From positions 1 to 64,000 of the forward strand of contig JABBNW010000001.1 of NCBI GenBank assembly GCA_019352115.1: DNA of 64,000 nucleotides. Direction: 5' to 3'. The translations under genes were made by a program, and so were the position numbers. This document shows positions 8,529-18,486 of this stretch, one piece after another (within the stretch, counting starts at the first letter, position 1; every line of letters starts with the position of its first letter). The DNA comes from Pseudomonadota bacterium. Lineage in GTDB: Bacteria; Pseudomonadota; Alphaproteobacteria; Acetobacterales; Acetobacteraceae. The notes beneath the pieces are model-generated. The model saw only the letters and a list, made by a program, of their open reading frames with translations. It did no database searches and was not told where the DNA came from.

Positions 8529-9479
8529 ATGCGTCTGCCGCCCGCCAAAGCGCTCGTGATCGCCCTGCTGCCGCTGTTGCCGGCTGCGTGCCTGCTCATG
8601 CAGGCACGCCCCGCGGCGGCGCAGATCGAAAGTCGGGAGGGGATCGCGCTGCGCGACCAGATCCTGGAACTGCGTCAGGAGGTCGACGCCCTGCGCGCAC
8701 AGGTCGCCAACGGCGGCGGCTCCTACCTCGGCGGCGCCGCGCCGGCGCAGGCGGCGCCGGCCGCAGGCACGTCCGACATGGTGGCGCATCTGCTCGACCG
8801 GATGAACGGCCTGGAAGACGAGATCCGCAACCTGCGCGGCCGGATCGACGAGCTGCAGAACGACGATGCCCAGAAGATCGCCGACCTCGGCAAACGGATC
8901 GACGACCTCAAGTTCGAGGTCGAAAACCCCGGCGCCGGCGGCTCCGCCCCTCCCGGCGGACCCGCGCCATCCCGGGCAGGCCCTTCCGCGGACACCTTGC
9001 GGGCGCCGCCCGCGCGCCCGCCCGCGCCGCCGCCGGCCCGCCGTCCGGAGGCGGACCGCAACGCGCCGCGTCCCCTCGCCCCCGTGCCATCGGAACACCG
9101 GCCCACCGGGCCGTTGCAGGCGGCCTATGCCGCACTCGACCACCGCGATTATCCCGCGGCGGAACGCAGCGCCCGCAGCGTGCTGGCCCGCCGCGCCGCG
9201 CCGGGCGCCTACGACGCGCAGTTCGTCCTGGCGGAGGCGCTGGCCGGGCAGCACCAATGGTCGCGCGCAGCGATCGCCTACGACGACGCCTACAACCGGT
9301 CCAAGAACGGCACGCATGCCCCGGCGGCCCTGCTCGGCCTGGCGGAATCGCTGTCGGCGATCAACGAACGCCGCGCCGCCTGCGAAACGCTCGCCAAGCT
9401 GCATGCGCAATACCCGCGCCAGGGAACCGCACTCAAATCCCAGGCCGTCGCCGTCGCGCGTCGCGCCGGCTGCCGCTGA
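8529..9479 (+). CDS. cpoB: Tol-Pal-associated periplasmic protein CpoB (YbgF)
   Basis: CpoB/YbgF works with the Tol-Pal machine and coordinates cell-wall synthesis with outer-membrane constriction. The ~316-residue product has a signal peptide (ALVIALLPLLPAACLLMQARPAAA), a coiled-coil trimerisation segment (LRDQILELRQEVDALRAQV and repeats up to residue ~135), a Pro/Ala-rich linker, and a C-terminal TPR-like domain (LQAAYAALDHRDYPAAERSA onward). The ATG at 8529 is preferred over 8520 because AAGGA at 8516-8520 then has an 8-nt spacer. It follows pal in the same direction. Its TGA is also the first triplet of a dispersed palindromic repeat. Confidence 0.9.
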   Translation: MRLPPAKALVIALLPLLPAACLLMQARPAAAQIESREGIALRDQILELRQEVDALRAQVANGGGSYLGGAAPAQAAPAAGTSDMVAHLLDRMNGLEDEIRNLRGRIDELQNDDAQKIADLGKRIDDLKFEVENPGAGGSAPPGGPAPSRAGPSADTLRAPPARPPAPPPARRPEADRNAPRPLAPVPSEHRPTGPLQAAYAALDHRDYPAAERSARSVLARRAAPGAYDAQFVLAEALAGQHQWSRAAIAYDDAYNRSKNGTHAPAALLGLAESLSAINERRAACETLAKLHAQYPRQGTALKSQAVAVARRAGCR

Positions 9480-9581
9480 GAGTTTGTGAAGGAAGGCCCG
9501 TTGCCGACAAGGCCGCCAGATGAAGTCAGTCACTTGCAAGGGGCCTGCCTTTACAAGTTCGATTTCTTCCACAAGCTCTGA
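9477..9581. repeat. Stop-codon palindromic repeat, copy 1 (diverged)
   Basis: Begins on the cpoB stop codon with TGAGAGTTTGTGAA and ends ACAAGCTCTGA. Its outer parts match the copies at 54087 and 62269, while the core differs. Arms GAAGGAAGGCCCGTTGC (9489-9505) and GCAAGGGGCCTGCCTTT (9536-9552) pair over 14 of 17 positions. Two positions show compensatory change relative to the other copies (G-C here, A-T there), which supports a conserved hairpin. Confidence 0.75.
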
Positions 9582-9694
9582 GCCCGGCGCGCCGGATGCG
9601 CTCGCGCTCCCTGCGCGCCTGCGGGCAGGGATGACGCCCGGGCGGACCGGCCGGCCGGCCGCGAGCCGATCCAGCCGGCGGTGCTCCGGCCGCC

Positions 9695-10999
9695 GTGGCT
9701 GACCCCGCCGGTCCGGGGCGCGATCCCGCCGCGCCCCTCGGCGCTGCCGCCTTTGCCGCCTGCCTCGATCCGCTGGGTCCGTTCGAACCCGCACCGCGGC
9801 TGGCGGTTGCGGTGTCCGGCGGTCCCGACAGCCTGGCGCTGGCATTGCTGGCGCAGGCCTGGGTGGTCGCACGCGGCGGCGCCCTGCTCGGGGTGATCAT
9901 CAATCACGGGCTGCGCGCGGCGGCAGCCAGCGAGGCGGCCGAGGCGCAGGCGTGCCTCGCGCGCATCGGCATGCCGGCGCGCATCGTCCGCCTGACCGAC
10001 CTTGCGCGCGGACCGGGGCTCGCCGCGCGCGCGCGTCTGGCGCGGTACGCCGCATTGGAAGCCGTCTGCGGGGAGGCCGGGATCGTCCATCTGCTGCTTG
10101 GCCACCACGCCGGCGACCAGGCCGAGACGATGATCCTGCGTGCGCTCGGCGGCAGCGGTCCGGCGGGACTCGCGGGGATGGCGGCGCTGGCGGAAACATC
10201 CCGGCTGCGTTGGCTGCGGCCGCTGCTCGACGTTCCGCCGGCGCGGCTGCGCGCCACCTTGCGCGCGGCCGGGCTCGGCTGGGCGGAGGATCCGTCCAAT
10301 GCCGATCCCACCGCCACCCGCGCCCGGCTGCGCGCGCTGCGTGCCGATCGGGCGGGCACCGGCCCGGCCACGCGCGCCCTGTGCGTGTCGGCCGCCGCAG
10401 CCGGCGCCGCACGGGCCGCGGCCGAGGCGAGCGGCGCCACCTTGCTGGCCGCGCACGCAACGTTCCGCCCGGAAGGATTCGCCCTGCTCGATCCCGCGCC
10501 GTTGCCAGCGGCGGCGCTGGGCGCGCTGATCCAGGCCGTGGCCGGCAGCGACCATCCGCCGCGCAGCCGGTCCCTGGCCGCGCTGGCAGCGGCGCCTCGG
10601 CCGGCGACCCTCGGGGGCGTGCGATTCCTACCCGCCGGCCGGCTCGCCCCCGGCCGCCTGCTGCTCGTGCGGGAGGAAGCGCGCCTTGCCCCCCCGGTCG
10701 CGGCCGCGCCGGGGGCGGTCTGGGACGGGCGATTCCGGGTCGTTCGGATGCCCCCACAGCATGCGGGTCCCTACCCGCTCACGATCGGCGCCCTCGGCCC
10801 GGCCGCGGCGTGGCGAGCGCGGTCGGGTCTTCCCGCCGCGGTCCTGCGCACCCTGCCGGCGCTGTTTGGCGACGGAAGCCTTCTCGCGGTGCCGCATCTC
10901 GGCTATCATCGCCCCGGAAGCGAGGGGTTTCTCGCGCTTTTCGCGCCTGCCCGGCCCGCTTTCGGCGCGCCGTTCCGGCCCGTCGCCTTGCCGCGCTGA
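9695..10999 (+). CDS. tilS: tRNA(Ile)-lysidine synthase TilS
   Basis: TilS attaches lysine to C34 of the tRNA-Ile(CAU) anticodon using ATP, changing its specificity from AUG to AUA. The PP-loop SGGPDS is at residues 41-46. Further family motifs are [32 protein letters not shown], and [20 protein letters not shown] with WAEDPSNAD. The 434-residue length is normal. The start is GTG at 9695; no ATG lies between the upstream repeat and the PP-loop. It sits between cpoB and ftsH, as is usual for alphaproteobacteria. Confidence 0.95.
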   Translation: MADPAGPGRDPAAPLGAAAFAACLDPLGPFEPAPRLAVAVSGGPDSLALALLAQAWVVARGGALLGVIINHGLRAAAASEAAEAQACLARIGMPARIVRLTDLARGPGLAARARLARYAALEAVCGEAGIVHLLLGHHAGDQAETMILRALGGSGPAGLAGMAALAETSRLRWLRPLLDVPPARLRATLRAAGLGWAEDPSNADPTATRARLRALRADRAGTGPATRALCVSAAAAGAARAAAEASGATLLAAHATFRPEGFALLDPAPLPAAALGALIQAVAGSDHPPRSRSLAALAAAPRPATLGGVRFLPAGRLAPGRLLLVREEARLAPPVAAAPGAVWDGRFRVVRMPPQHAGPYPLTIGALGPAAAWRARSGLPAAVLRTLPALFGDGSLLAVPHLGYHRPGSEGFLALFAPARPAFGAPFRPVALPR

Positions 11000-11148
11000 G
11001 CTGCGCCGAAAGCGCCGCAGGCGGGGATGCGCGGCGGCGGGTAACGCACTATGTTATCCGCTCGGAGCCTTCCGGCCCCGGCGCCGCGCCGGACGTCGCA
11101 GAGGTGAAGCGGCCCTTCCCGTGTGGGCATGAACGTGAGCACGAACGC

Positions 11149-13077
<1,929 letters not shown>

Positions 13078-13084
13078 CGGGGGC

Positions 13085-13981
13085 GTGGCGCCGGGGGACG
13101 GGACCCCCGTGGCGACTGTCACGCCGAAGTTTCCGATTGCCCATCACGCCTGGGCGGGCCTGACGTTGGATCGCCCCCGCGTGATGGGCATCCTGAACGT
13201 CACGCCCGACAGCTTCAGCGATGGCGGTGCCCACGCCGACCCCGCGGGTTCCATCGCCGCCGGCCTCGCCATGGCCGCAGCCGGCGCCGACATCGTCGAC
13301 ATCGGCGGCGAATCCACCCGCCCGGGCGCGCCCGCCATCGACCCCGCCGAGGAAATCCGCCGCGCCGTCCCGGTCGTCCGCGCGCTCGCTCAGGCCGGGG
13401 TCCGCGTTTCCATCGATACCCGCAATGCCGCCACCATGGCAGCCGCGCTCGACGCCGGCGCGGCGATCGTCAACGACGTCTCCGCCCTGGCGCACGATCC
13501 CGCCGCGGCCCCGTTGGTTGCTGCTCGCCGCGTGCCGATCGTGCTGATGCACATGCGCGGCACGCCGGCGACCATGGCGACCCGGGCGACGTATGCCGAC
13601 ATCGCCGCCGAGGTCGCCGCCGAGCTTGCCGCCCGGGTCGCCGCCGCCGAGGCGGCCGGTATCGCGCGCACAGCGATCTGCCTGGATCCAGGGATCGGGT
13701 TTGCCAAGCATGCCGAGCACTCGATCGCGCTCCTGCGTCGCCTGCCGGAGCTGGCAGCTCTCGGGTATCCGATCCTGGTCGGCGTTTCGCGGAAGGGGTT
13801 CATCGGCCGGATTTCCGGTGTCGCCGCGCCGGCCGACCGGCTCGCCGGGTCCCTGGCGGCCGGGTTGTTCGCACTTGCCCGCGGGGCGACGCTTCTGCGG
13901 GTGCATGATGTCCGCACGACGGTGGAGGCCGTGCGGGTGTGGCACGCGCTCGATACGGGCCGCGGGGCGGACAGTGCGTGA
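13085..13981 (+). CDS. folP: Dihydropteroate synthase FolP
   Basis: FolP condenses p-aminobenzoate with hydroxymethyl-dihydropterin diphosphate in folate synthesis and is the sulfonamide target. Signature motifs are present: VMGILNVTPDSFSDGG, DIVDIGGESTRPGA, VSIDTRNAATM, IVNDVSAL, ILVGVSRKGFIGRI and a final RVHDV. The GTG at 13085 gives 298 residues; a GTG at 13109 is also possible. It lies 7 nt after the ftsH stop and is probably cotranscribed with ftsH. Confidence 0.96.
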   Translation: MAPGDGTPVATVTPKFPIAHHAWAGLTLDRPRVMGILNVTPDSFSDGGAHADPAGSIAAGLAMAAAGADIVDIGGESTRPGAPAIDPAEEIRRAVPVVRALAQAGVRVSIDTRNAATMAAALDAGAAIVNDVSALAHDPAAAPLVAARRVPIVLMHMRGTPATMATRATYADIAAEVAAELAARVAAAEAAGIARTAICLDPGIGFAKHAEHSIALLRRLPELAALGYPILVGVSRKGFIGRISGVAAPADRLAGSLAAGLFALARGATLLRVHDVRTTVEAVRVWHALDTGRGADSA

Positions 13982-14119
13982 CCGGAGGTATCTCGCCCTG
14001 AAACTTCCGGAGATTTCCGCCGGCCGAAGCTCGCCCTCGAAAGACTGACCGCCCGCCGGCCCTTTTGGCCCGAGCAGATGGCCGCGCCGCCGGTTCGCTC
14101 CCGTCGAGCGCGATCTGCT

Positions 14120-15190
14120 TCAGGCGTCATCCTCCTTCTGATGGCCGAGCACCCAGTCCTGCCGCAACTCCACCTTGTTGCGCTTCAACATGCGATAGAA
14201 CGTCACCCGGGAGACCTTCAGTTCGGACGCCGCCCGGGTGATGTTGAATCGGGTCCGCTCCAGGGCTTCGAGCATCATGCTGAGCTCGCCGCTGGACCCT
14301 GGCGGCGGCCGGCTGGGCGCATCCAGGGTGGGCGCCGTCGAGGTTGCCGGCGCCGGGTCTTCGATATCGATCTCCATCGGGCCGATCTGTTCCCCGCGAG
14401 AACGGATGGCCGCGCGTTGGATGACGCCGATCAGTTCGCGCACGTTCCCCGGCCAGGAATGGGCTTTCAGGCGGCCGATCGCCTCGGGGGCGAAGGCGTA
14501 TCGCTGTCCCTGCAGGCGGGTGCCGATCTGGTCCAGGAACAGCTGCGCCAGCGGTCCGATATCCTCGATACGCTGACGCAGCGGCGGCAGGTGCAGGCGC
14601 AGCACGCTCAGTCTGTAATAAAGGTCGGGACGCAACGAAGCCGACACGGGTCGTTCCGATTCGGACAGGGTGATCCCGGTGATCAGCCGCAGATCCACCT
14701 GGATCGGCACCCGCTCGCCGATGCGCACGATCTCCCGCGTGTGCAGAAGGTGCAGCAACCCGGTCTGCGCCGAGATCGGAAGTTCGCTCACTTCGTCGAG
14801 GAAGATCGTGCCGCCGTGGGCACGCTCCAGCAGCCCGCGCTTGAGCCCGGCGCCCGGTACCAGGGTACGGCCATGGCCGAACAGTTCCGTATCGGTGAGC
14901 GACGCCGGGATGGTCCCACAATGCTTGGACACGAACGCCGAGCCGCGCCGACGGGACCGGTCGTGGATGAACCGGGCCAGCATCGACTTCCCGGTGCCGA
15001 TTTCGCCGGTGATCAGGACCGGCAGGTCGGTAGCCGCGAACTGCCGCGCCTTCTCGAGCACCGCCCGCATGGCCTGGCTTTCGGCGATGACGGTCGGCGG
15101 CGTGTCGGGCCCGAGCACGGCCTTCGGCGGGAGGGACGGGGACGACATCTGGGCGACGATCGGGTTGGGAGTGCTGGCGACCGTTAACAT
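14120..15190 (-). CDS. Sigma-54-activator-like AAA+ regulator with degenerate GAFTGA and Fis-type HTH
   Basis: This 356-residue protein has no receiver or sensor domain, only a ~25-residue N-terminal tail. The AAA+ core has Walker A GEIGTGKS (62-69) and Walker B IFLDEV (129-134), with LRPDLYYRLSVL and LPPLRQR in the arginine-finger region. A Fis-type helix-turn-helix follows (NITRAASELKVSRVTFYRML, 316-335). The sigma-54 contact loop, normally GAFTGA after ELFGH, reads TLVPGA (109-114). It therefore probably does not open sigma-54 promoters and may act as a plain DNA-binding regulator, as known for VpsR/TyrR-type relatives. Targets are unknown. It is convergent to folP and faces a ~1 kb intergenic region. 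Confidence 0.85.
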   Translation of the reverse strand: MLTVASTPNPIVAQMSSPSLPPKAVLGPDTPPTVIAESQAMRAVLEKARQFAATDLPVLITGEIGTGKSMLARFIHDRSRRRGSAFVSKHCGTIPASLTDTELFGHGRTLVPGAGLKRGLLERAHGGTIFLDEVSELPISAQTGLLHLLHTREIVRIGERVPIQVDLRLITGITLSESERPVSASLRPDLYYRLSVLRLHLPPLRQRIEDIGPLAQLFLDQIGTRLQGQRYAFAPEAIGRLKAHSWPGNVRELIGVIQRAAIRSRGEQIGPMEIDIEDPAPATSTAPTLDAPSRPPPGSSGELSMMLEALERTRFNITRAASELKVSRVTFYRMLKRNKVELRQDWVLGHQKEDDA

Positions 15191-16193
15191 TGTCTTTCCT
15201 TGCGTTCCATAGAACGGGACAGTTCTCGGCTGCGAAGCATCTCCCCAGACAGAATGCTCCCCACGTCGTCTAATAACATGGACGATGTCAAATCACTTCT
15301 ACGTTCGCGCCCGTGCACATTTGCGTGCGCACGTATGGCCCCATCCACTGCGACGTGGCCCCGCAAGAGGGCGCCGGGCGGCACGACAAGCGATCCGGCG
15401 CATCGGGCTCTGCGCGCCGGCGGCGAAATCGCAATCGCCACGCCCGGGTTCCGGCGATCGAACGGGGCAGACCTTTGCGGGCGGAAATCGCGGAAGTCCA
15501 AGCATTTCCTGCCATTTTCGTATCGCAGCGTCGATGAGCGTTCCGGCATCATGCATGACTCCATGCCCCCGTGCCCGTCTCGGGTTTGGCGCCGCAGCCT
15601 GCGGTGATTGGCCCCTCGGGCAGCGAGCGCTTGCGGGCTTCGATACGCTAGTACCCCGTCAACGAAGGATTGATGGAAAAAAAACGACGAAGCGTCTGTA
15701 AATGTATGTGTACGTTTTTCGTCAATTGAAATTTGGACGCGACACAGCAGCAGCGGCGGCGCTGCAGGCCGGGATGATCGTGCCGGCGCTCTTGCGAGAA
15801 CCACCGGCCGGAACGTGCGCCGATGGCGCGGGCCCCATTTCGGTCCGTTGGCAACGGCCCCCCCCTTCCGACCGAGCCCGGACACATGCCCATCCGCCAC
15901 CGGCAGGCGATCGCGAGGCCGCGGAACGCCGTGCCGCCCGGACGGCCCGCGCAAACGCCGCACGCTTGTCACCCCGCGGCATGGGATACGTAGCCGTCGC
16001 AATCGCAGCGATCGAAGATCGTATCGTATCAGGACCGGTCGGCCTACGCCGCAAGCGCGTACCCGCCGCTGGCAGCCACCCAAGGCAAAGGAACCGCCCG
16101 ATGTCTCACCGCTTCCCTGATCGGCGCCGCGCCGCTACACCGTCCTGGGCCGCGGCCGATCCGCCGACCTCCCCGCGCCCCGAGGACGAACGC
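15191..16193. other. Large intergenic region between the AAA+ regulator and glmM
   Basis: About 1 kb separates these divergent genes. Just upstream of the regulator start lies AGAAC-N6-GTTCT (15211-15226), part of GTTCCATAGAACGGGACAGT, a possible autoregulatory operator. A conspicuously AT-rich stretch runs from 15660 to 15740, including an A8 tract. Within it a very short reading frame (15673-15729) has an upstream AAGGA. No longer coding sequence is supported; the frame open into glmM has no family-like sequence before 16194. Confidence 0.5.
15211..15226. promoter_or_regulatory. Candidate operator of the AAA+ regulator gene
   Basis: AGAAC-GGGACA-GTTCT is an inverted repeat 20-35 bp upstream of the regulator's ATG, overlapping a second palindrome GTTC-CATA-GAAC (15204-15215). 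Its position suits self-regulation. There is no independent support. Confidence 0.3.
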
Positions 16194-17555
16194 ATGACGC
16201 CTCCCCGCCGCCTGTTCGGCACCGATGGTATCCGCGGTACCGCCAACCTCGAACCCATGACCGCCGAAACCGCGCTGCGTCTCGGCCAGGCGGCCGGACT
16301 GCTGTTCACCCGCGGGCCGCATCGCCACCGGGTGGTCATCGGCAAGGACACGCGGCTGTCGGGCTACATGCTGGAACCCGCGCTCACCGCCGGATTCATC
16401 GGCGCCGGCATGGACGTGACCCTGGTCGGCCCGCTGCCCACGCCGGCGATCGCCATGCTGACCCGCAGCCTGCGCGCCGACCTCGGCGTGATGCTGTCCG
16501 CCTCGCACAACCCGTTCGAGGACAACGGCATCAAGCTGTTCGACCCCGACGGCTGCAAATTGTCCGACGCCACGGAACGCGAGATCGAGGCGCTGATGGC
16601 CGCCGATCTGTCCGGTCGCCTCGCCGCATCGCGCGCGCTCGGCCGTGCCGCCCGGCTGGAAGACGCCGCCGGCCGCTATATCGAGGCCGCCAAGGCCACC
16701 TTTCCGCGCGGCCTCCGGCTCGGCGACCTGAAGATCGTCGTCGATTGCGCGCACGGCGCCGCCTACCGGGTCGCCCCCACCGTCCTGTGGGAGCTCGGCG
16801 CCACCGTCATCCCCGTCGGCGTCAGCCCCGACGGGTTCAATATCAACCAGGGCTGCGGCTCCACCGTTCCCGCCTACCTCTGCGCGCAGGTGGCCGAACA
16901 CGGCGCCGACCTCGGCATCGCGCTCGACGGCGACGCCGATCGGGTGCTGCTCGCCGACGAACAGGGGGAACTGATCGACGGCGACCAGATCCTGGCCTTG
17001 ATCGCCCGCTCCTGGGCCGCCAGCGGCCGGCTGCGCGGCGACGGTATCGTCGCTACCGTGATGTCCAACCTCGGGCTGGAACGCTTCCTCGCCGGCATCG
17101 ACCTCCGCCTGCACCGCACCCAGGTCGGGGACCGCTACGTCGCCGAGCGCATGCGCGCCGAGGGGATGAACATCGGCGGCGAGCAATCCGGCCATATGAT
17201 CCTGTCCGACTACGCCACCACCGGCGACGGCCTGGTCGCCGCGCTGCAGGTGCTGGCCGTGCTGGTCGAGCAGGGGCGGCCAGCCAGCGAAGTCTGCCGT
17301 GCCTTCGCTCCGCTGCCGCAGGTGCTGCGCAACGTCCGATTTGCCGAAGCCTCGCCCTTGCAGGCCCGCTCCGTGCAGGCCGCGATCGCCGCGGCCGAGG
17401 CGCGGCTGGGCAGCAGCGGCCGCCTGCTCATCCGCGAAAGCGGCACGGAACCCCTGGTCCGCGTGATGGCGGAAGCCGAGGACGAGGCGCTGGTCGTCGA
17501 CGTCGTCGATTCGCTCTGCGCCGTCATCGCCGATGCGGCCCGGATCGCGGCCTAG
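16194..17555 (+). CDS. glmM: Phosphoglucosamine mutase GlmM
   Basis: GlmM converts glucosamine-6-phosphate to glucosamine-1-phosphate, feeding UDP-GlcNAc for peptidoglycan and lipopolysaccharide. The 453-residue protein starts [12 protein letters not shown], has the phosphoserine loop [14 protein letters not shown] (101-114), the metal-binding [13 protein letters not shown] and the sugar-binding [10 protein letters not shown], and ends with the phosphate-binding [14 protein letters not shown]. Homology starts at the ATG at 16194. Its TAG is within the CTAG that begins a palindromic element. Confidence 0.97.
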   Translation: MTPPRRLFGTDGIRGTANLEPMTAETALRLGQAAGLLFTRGPHRHRVVIGKDTRLSGYMLEPALTAGFIGAGMDVTLVGPLPTPAIAMLTRSLRADLGVMLSASHNPFEDNGIKLFDPDGCKLSDATEREIEALMAADLSGRLAASRALGRAARLEDAAGRYIEAAKATFPRGLRLGDLKIVVDCAHGAAYRVAPTVLWELGATVIPVGVSPDGFNINQGCGSTVPAYLCAQVAEHGADLGIALDGDADRVLLADEQGELIDGDQILALIARSWAASGRLRGDGIVATVMSNLGLERFLAGIDLRLHRTQVGDRYVAERMRAEGMNIGGEQSGHMILSDYATTGDGLVAALQVLAVLVEQGRPASEVCRAFAPLPQVLRNVRFAEASPLQARSVQAAIAAAEARLGSSGRLLIRESGTEPLVRVMAEAEDEALVVDVVDSLCAVIADAARIAA

Positions 17556-17662
17556 TGTCCCGCTTCCCCAATATCGTCATCATGCGTCGGGACACTGGCT
17601 CTTTGTTTTCAGGGGCCTTCTGGTCCCTGAAATGGGAAGGCATTTCAGGGGCAGGACACTAG
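17552..17662. repeat. CTAG-bounded palindromic element at the glmM stop
   Basis: The 9-bp terminal inverted repeats CTAGTGTCC (17552-17560) and GGACACTAG (17654-17662) bound a 111-bp element. Inside, GTGTCCCG/CGGGACAC (17555-17562, 17588-17595) and TTTCAGGG/CCCTGAAA (17607-17614, 17625-17632) form two further hairpins, and ATTTCAGGGG recurs at 17642-17651. It fills the gap between glmM and thiD. The layout suggests a small non-autonomous mobile element. The TAG of its left end serves as the glmM stop. Confidence 0.65.
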
Positions 17663-17665
17663 CCG

Positions 17666-18457
17666 ATGCCACTTCTTTCCGGCCGGGTACTGGCGATCGG
17701 CGGGTCGGACTCCGGGGGCGGCGCCGGAATCCAGGCCGACCTCAAGACCATCGCTGCCTTCGGTGCCTACGGCGCCACCGCCATCACTGCCCTGACCGTC
17801 CAGGACACCTGCGCCGTCCATGACGTCATGGTGGTCCCTGCAGCCTTCGTTCGCGCGCAGATCGAGGCGGTGCTCGCCGACATCGGCGCCGATGCGATCA
17901 AAACCGGCATGCTGGGCGATCCCGACGTGGTGGAGGCCGTCTGCGAAGCCCTCGTCGCCGCGCCGTACGGGCTTCCGGTGGTCGTGGACCCGGTGCTGCG
18001 CGCCTCCACCGGTCAGCCCCTGCTCGCAGAGGCGGCGCTGATCGTCCTGAAGCGACGGCTGCTGCCGCGCGCCACCTTGCTGACACCCAACCTGCCGGAA
18101 GCGGAAATGCTGGCGGGCATGGCCATCCCCGACCTCCCCGCCATGCACCACGCGGCCGCGGTCCTGCTGACCCTCGGGGTTCCGGCCGTCCTGCTGAAAG
18201 GCGGACACCTGCCAGGCGAAACAGTGGTCGACCTACTGGCAACCGAGGACGGGGTGGAGGAATTCGCCGCCCCCCGCCTGCCCGGACGCCATACCCACGG
18301 AACCGGCTGCACGCTCGGCAGCGCCATCGCCTGTAGCCTGGCGCAGGGAATGCCCCTCCGCGAGGCCGTGCTGCGCGCCCGCGCCTTCGTCCGCGCCGCC
18401 ATCCTCGCCGCCCCCGGCTTCGGCGCAGGCAATGGGCCTTTGAACCACAGCGTGTAG
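17666..18457 (+). CDS. thiD: Hydroxymethylpyrimidine/phosphomethylpyrimidine kinase ThiD
   Basis: ThiD phosphorylates HMP and HMP-P to HMP-PP, the pyrimidine half of thiamine. The 263-residue ribokinase-fold protein has AIGGSDSGGGAGIQADLKT at its start, then KTGMLGD, VVDPVLRASTG, TLLTPNLPEAEML, LLKGGHLPG and the catalytic HGTGCTLGSAIA. It starts four bases after the palindromic element and ends inside the stem of a bidirectional terminator shared with gltB. Confidence 0.96.
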   Translation: MPLLSGRVLAIGGSDSGGGAGIQADLKTIAAFGAYGATAITALTVQDTCAVHDVMVVPAAFVRAQIEAVLADIGADAIKTGMLGDPDVVEAVCEALVAAPYGLPVVVDPVLRASTGQPLLAEAALIVLKRRLLPRATLLTPNLPEAEMLAGMAIPDLPAMHHAAAVLLTLGVPAVLLKGGHLPGETVVDLLATEDGVEEFAAPRLPGRHTHGTGCTLGSAIACSLAQGMPLREAVLRARAFVRAAILAAPGFGAGNGPLNHSV

Positions 18458-18486
18458 GCGCGCGCGGGCCCGCACACTGTGGTTCA
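18441..18486. terminator. Bidirectional terminator hairpin between thiD and gltB
   Basis: TGAACCACAG (18441-18450) pairs perfectly with CTGTGGTTCA (18477-18486) around a GC-rich loop. It covers the thiD stop and touches the gltB stop at 18484. No long T-run follows on either side, so termination efficiency is uncertain. Confidence 0.6.
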
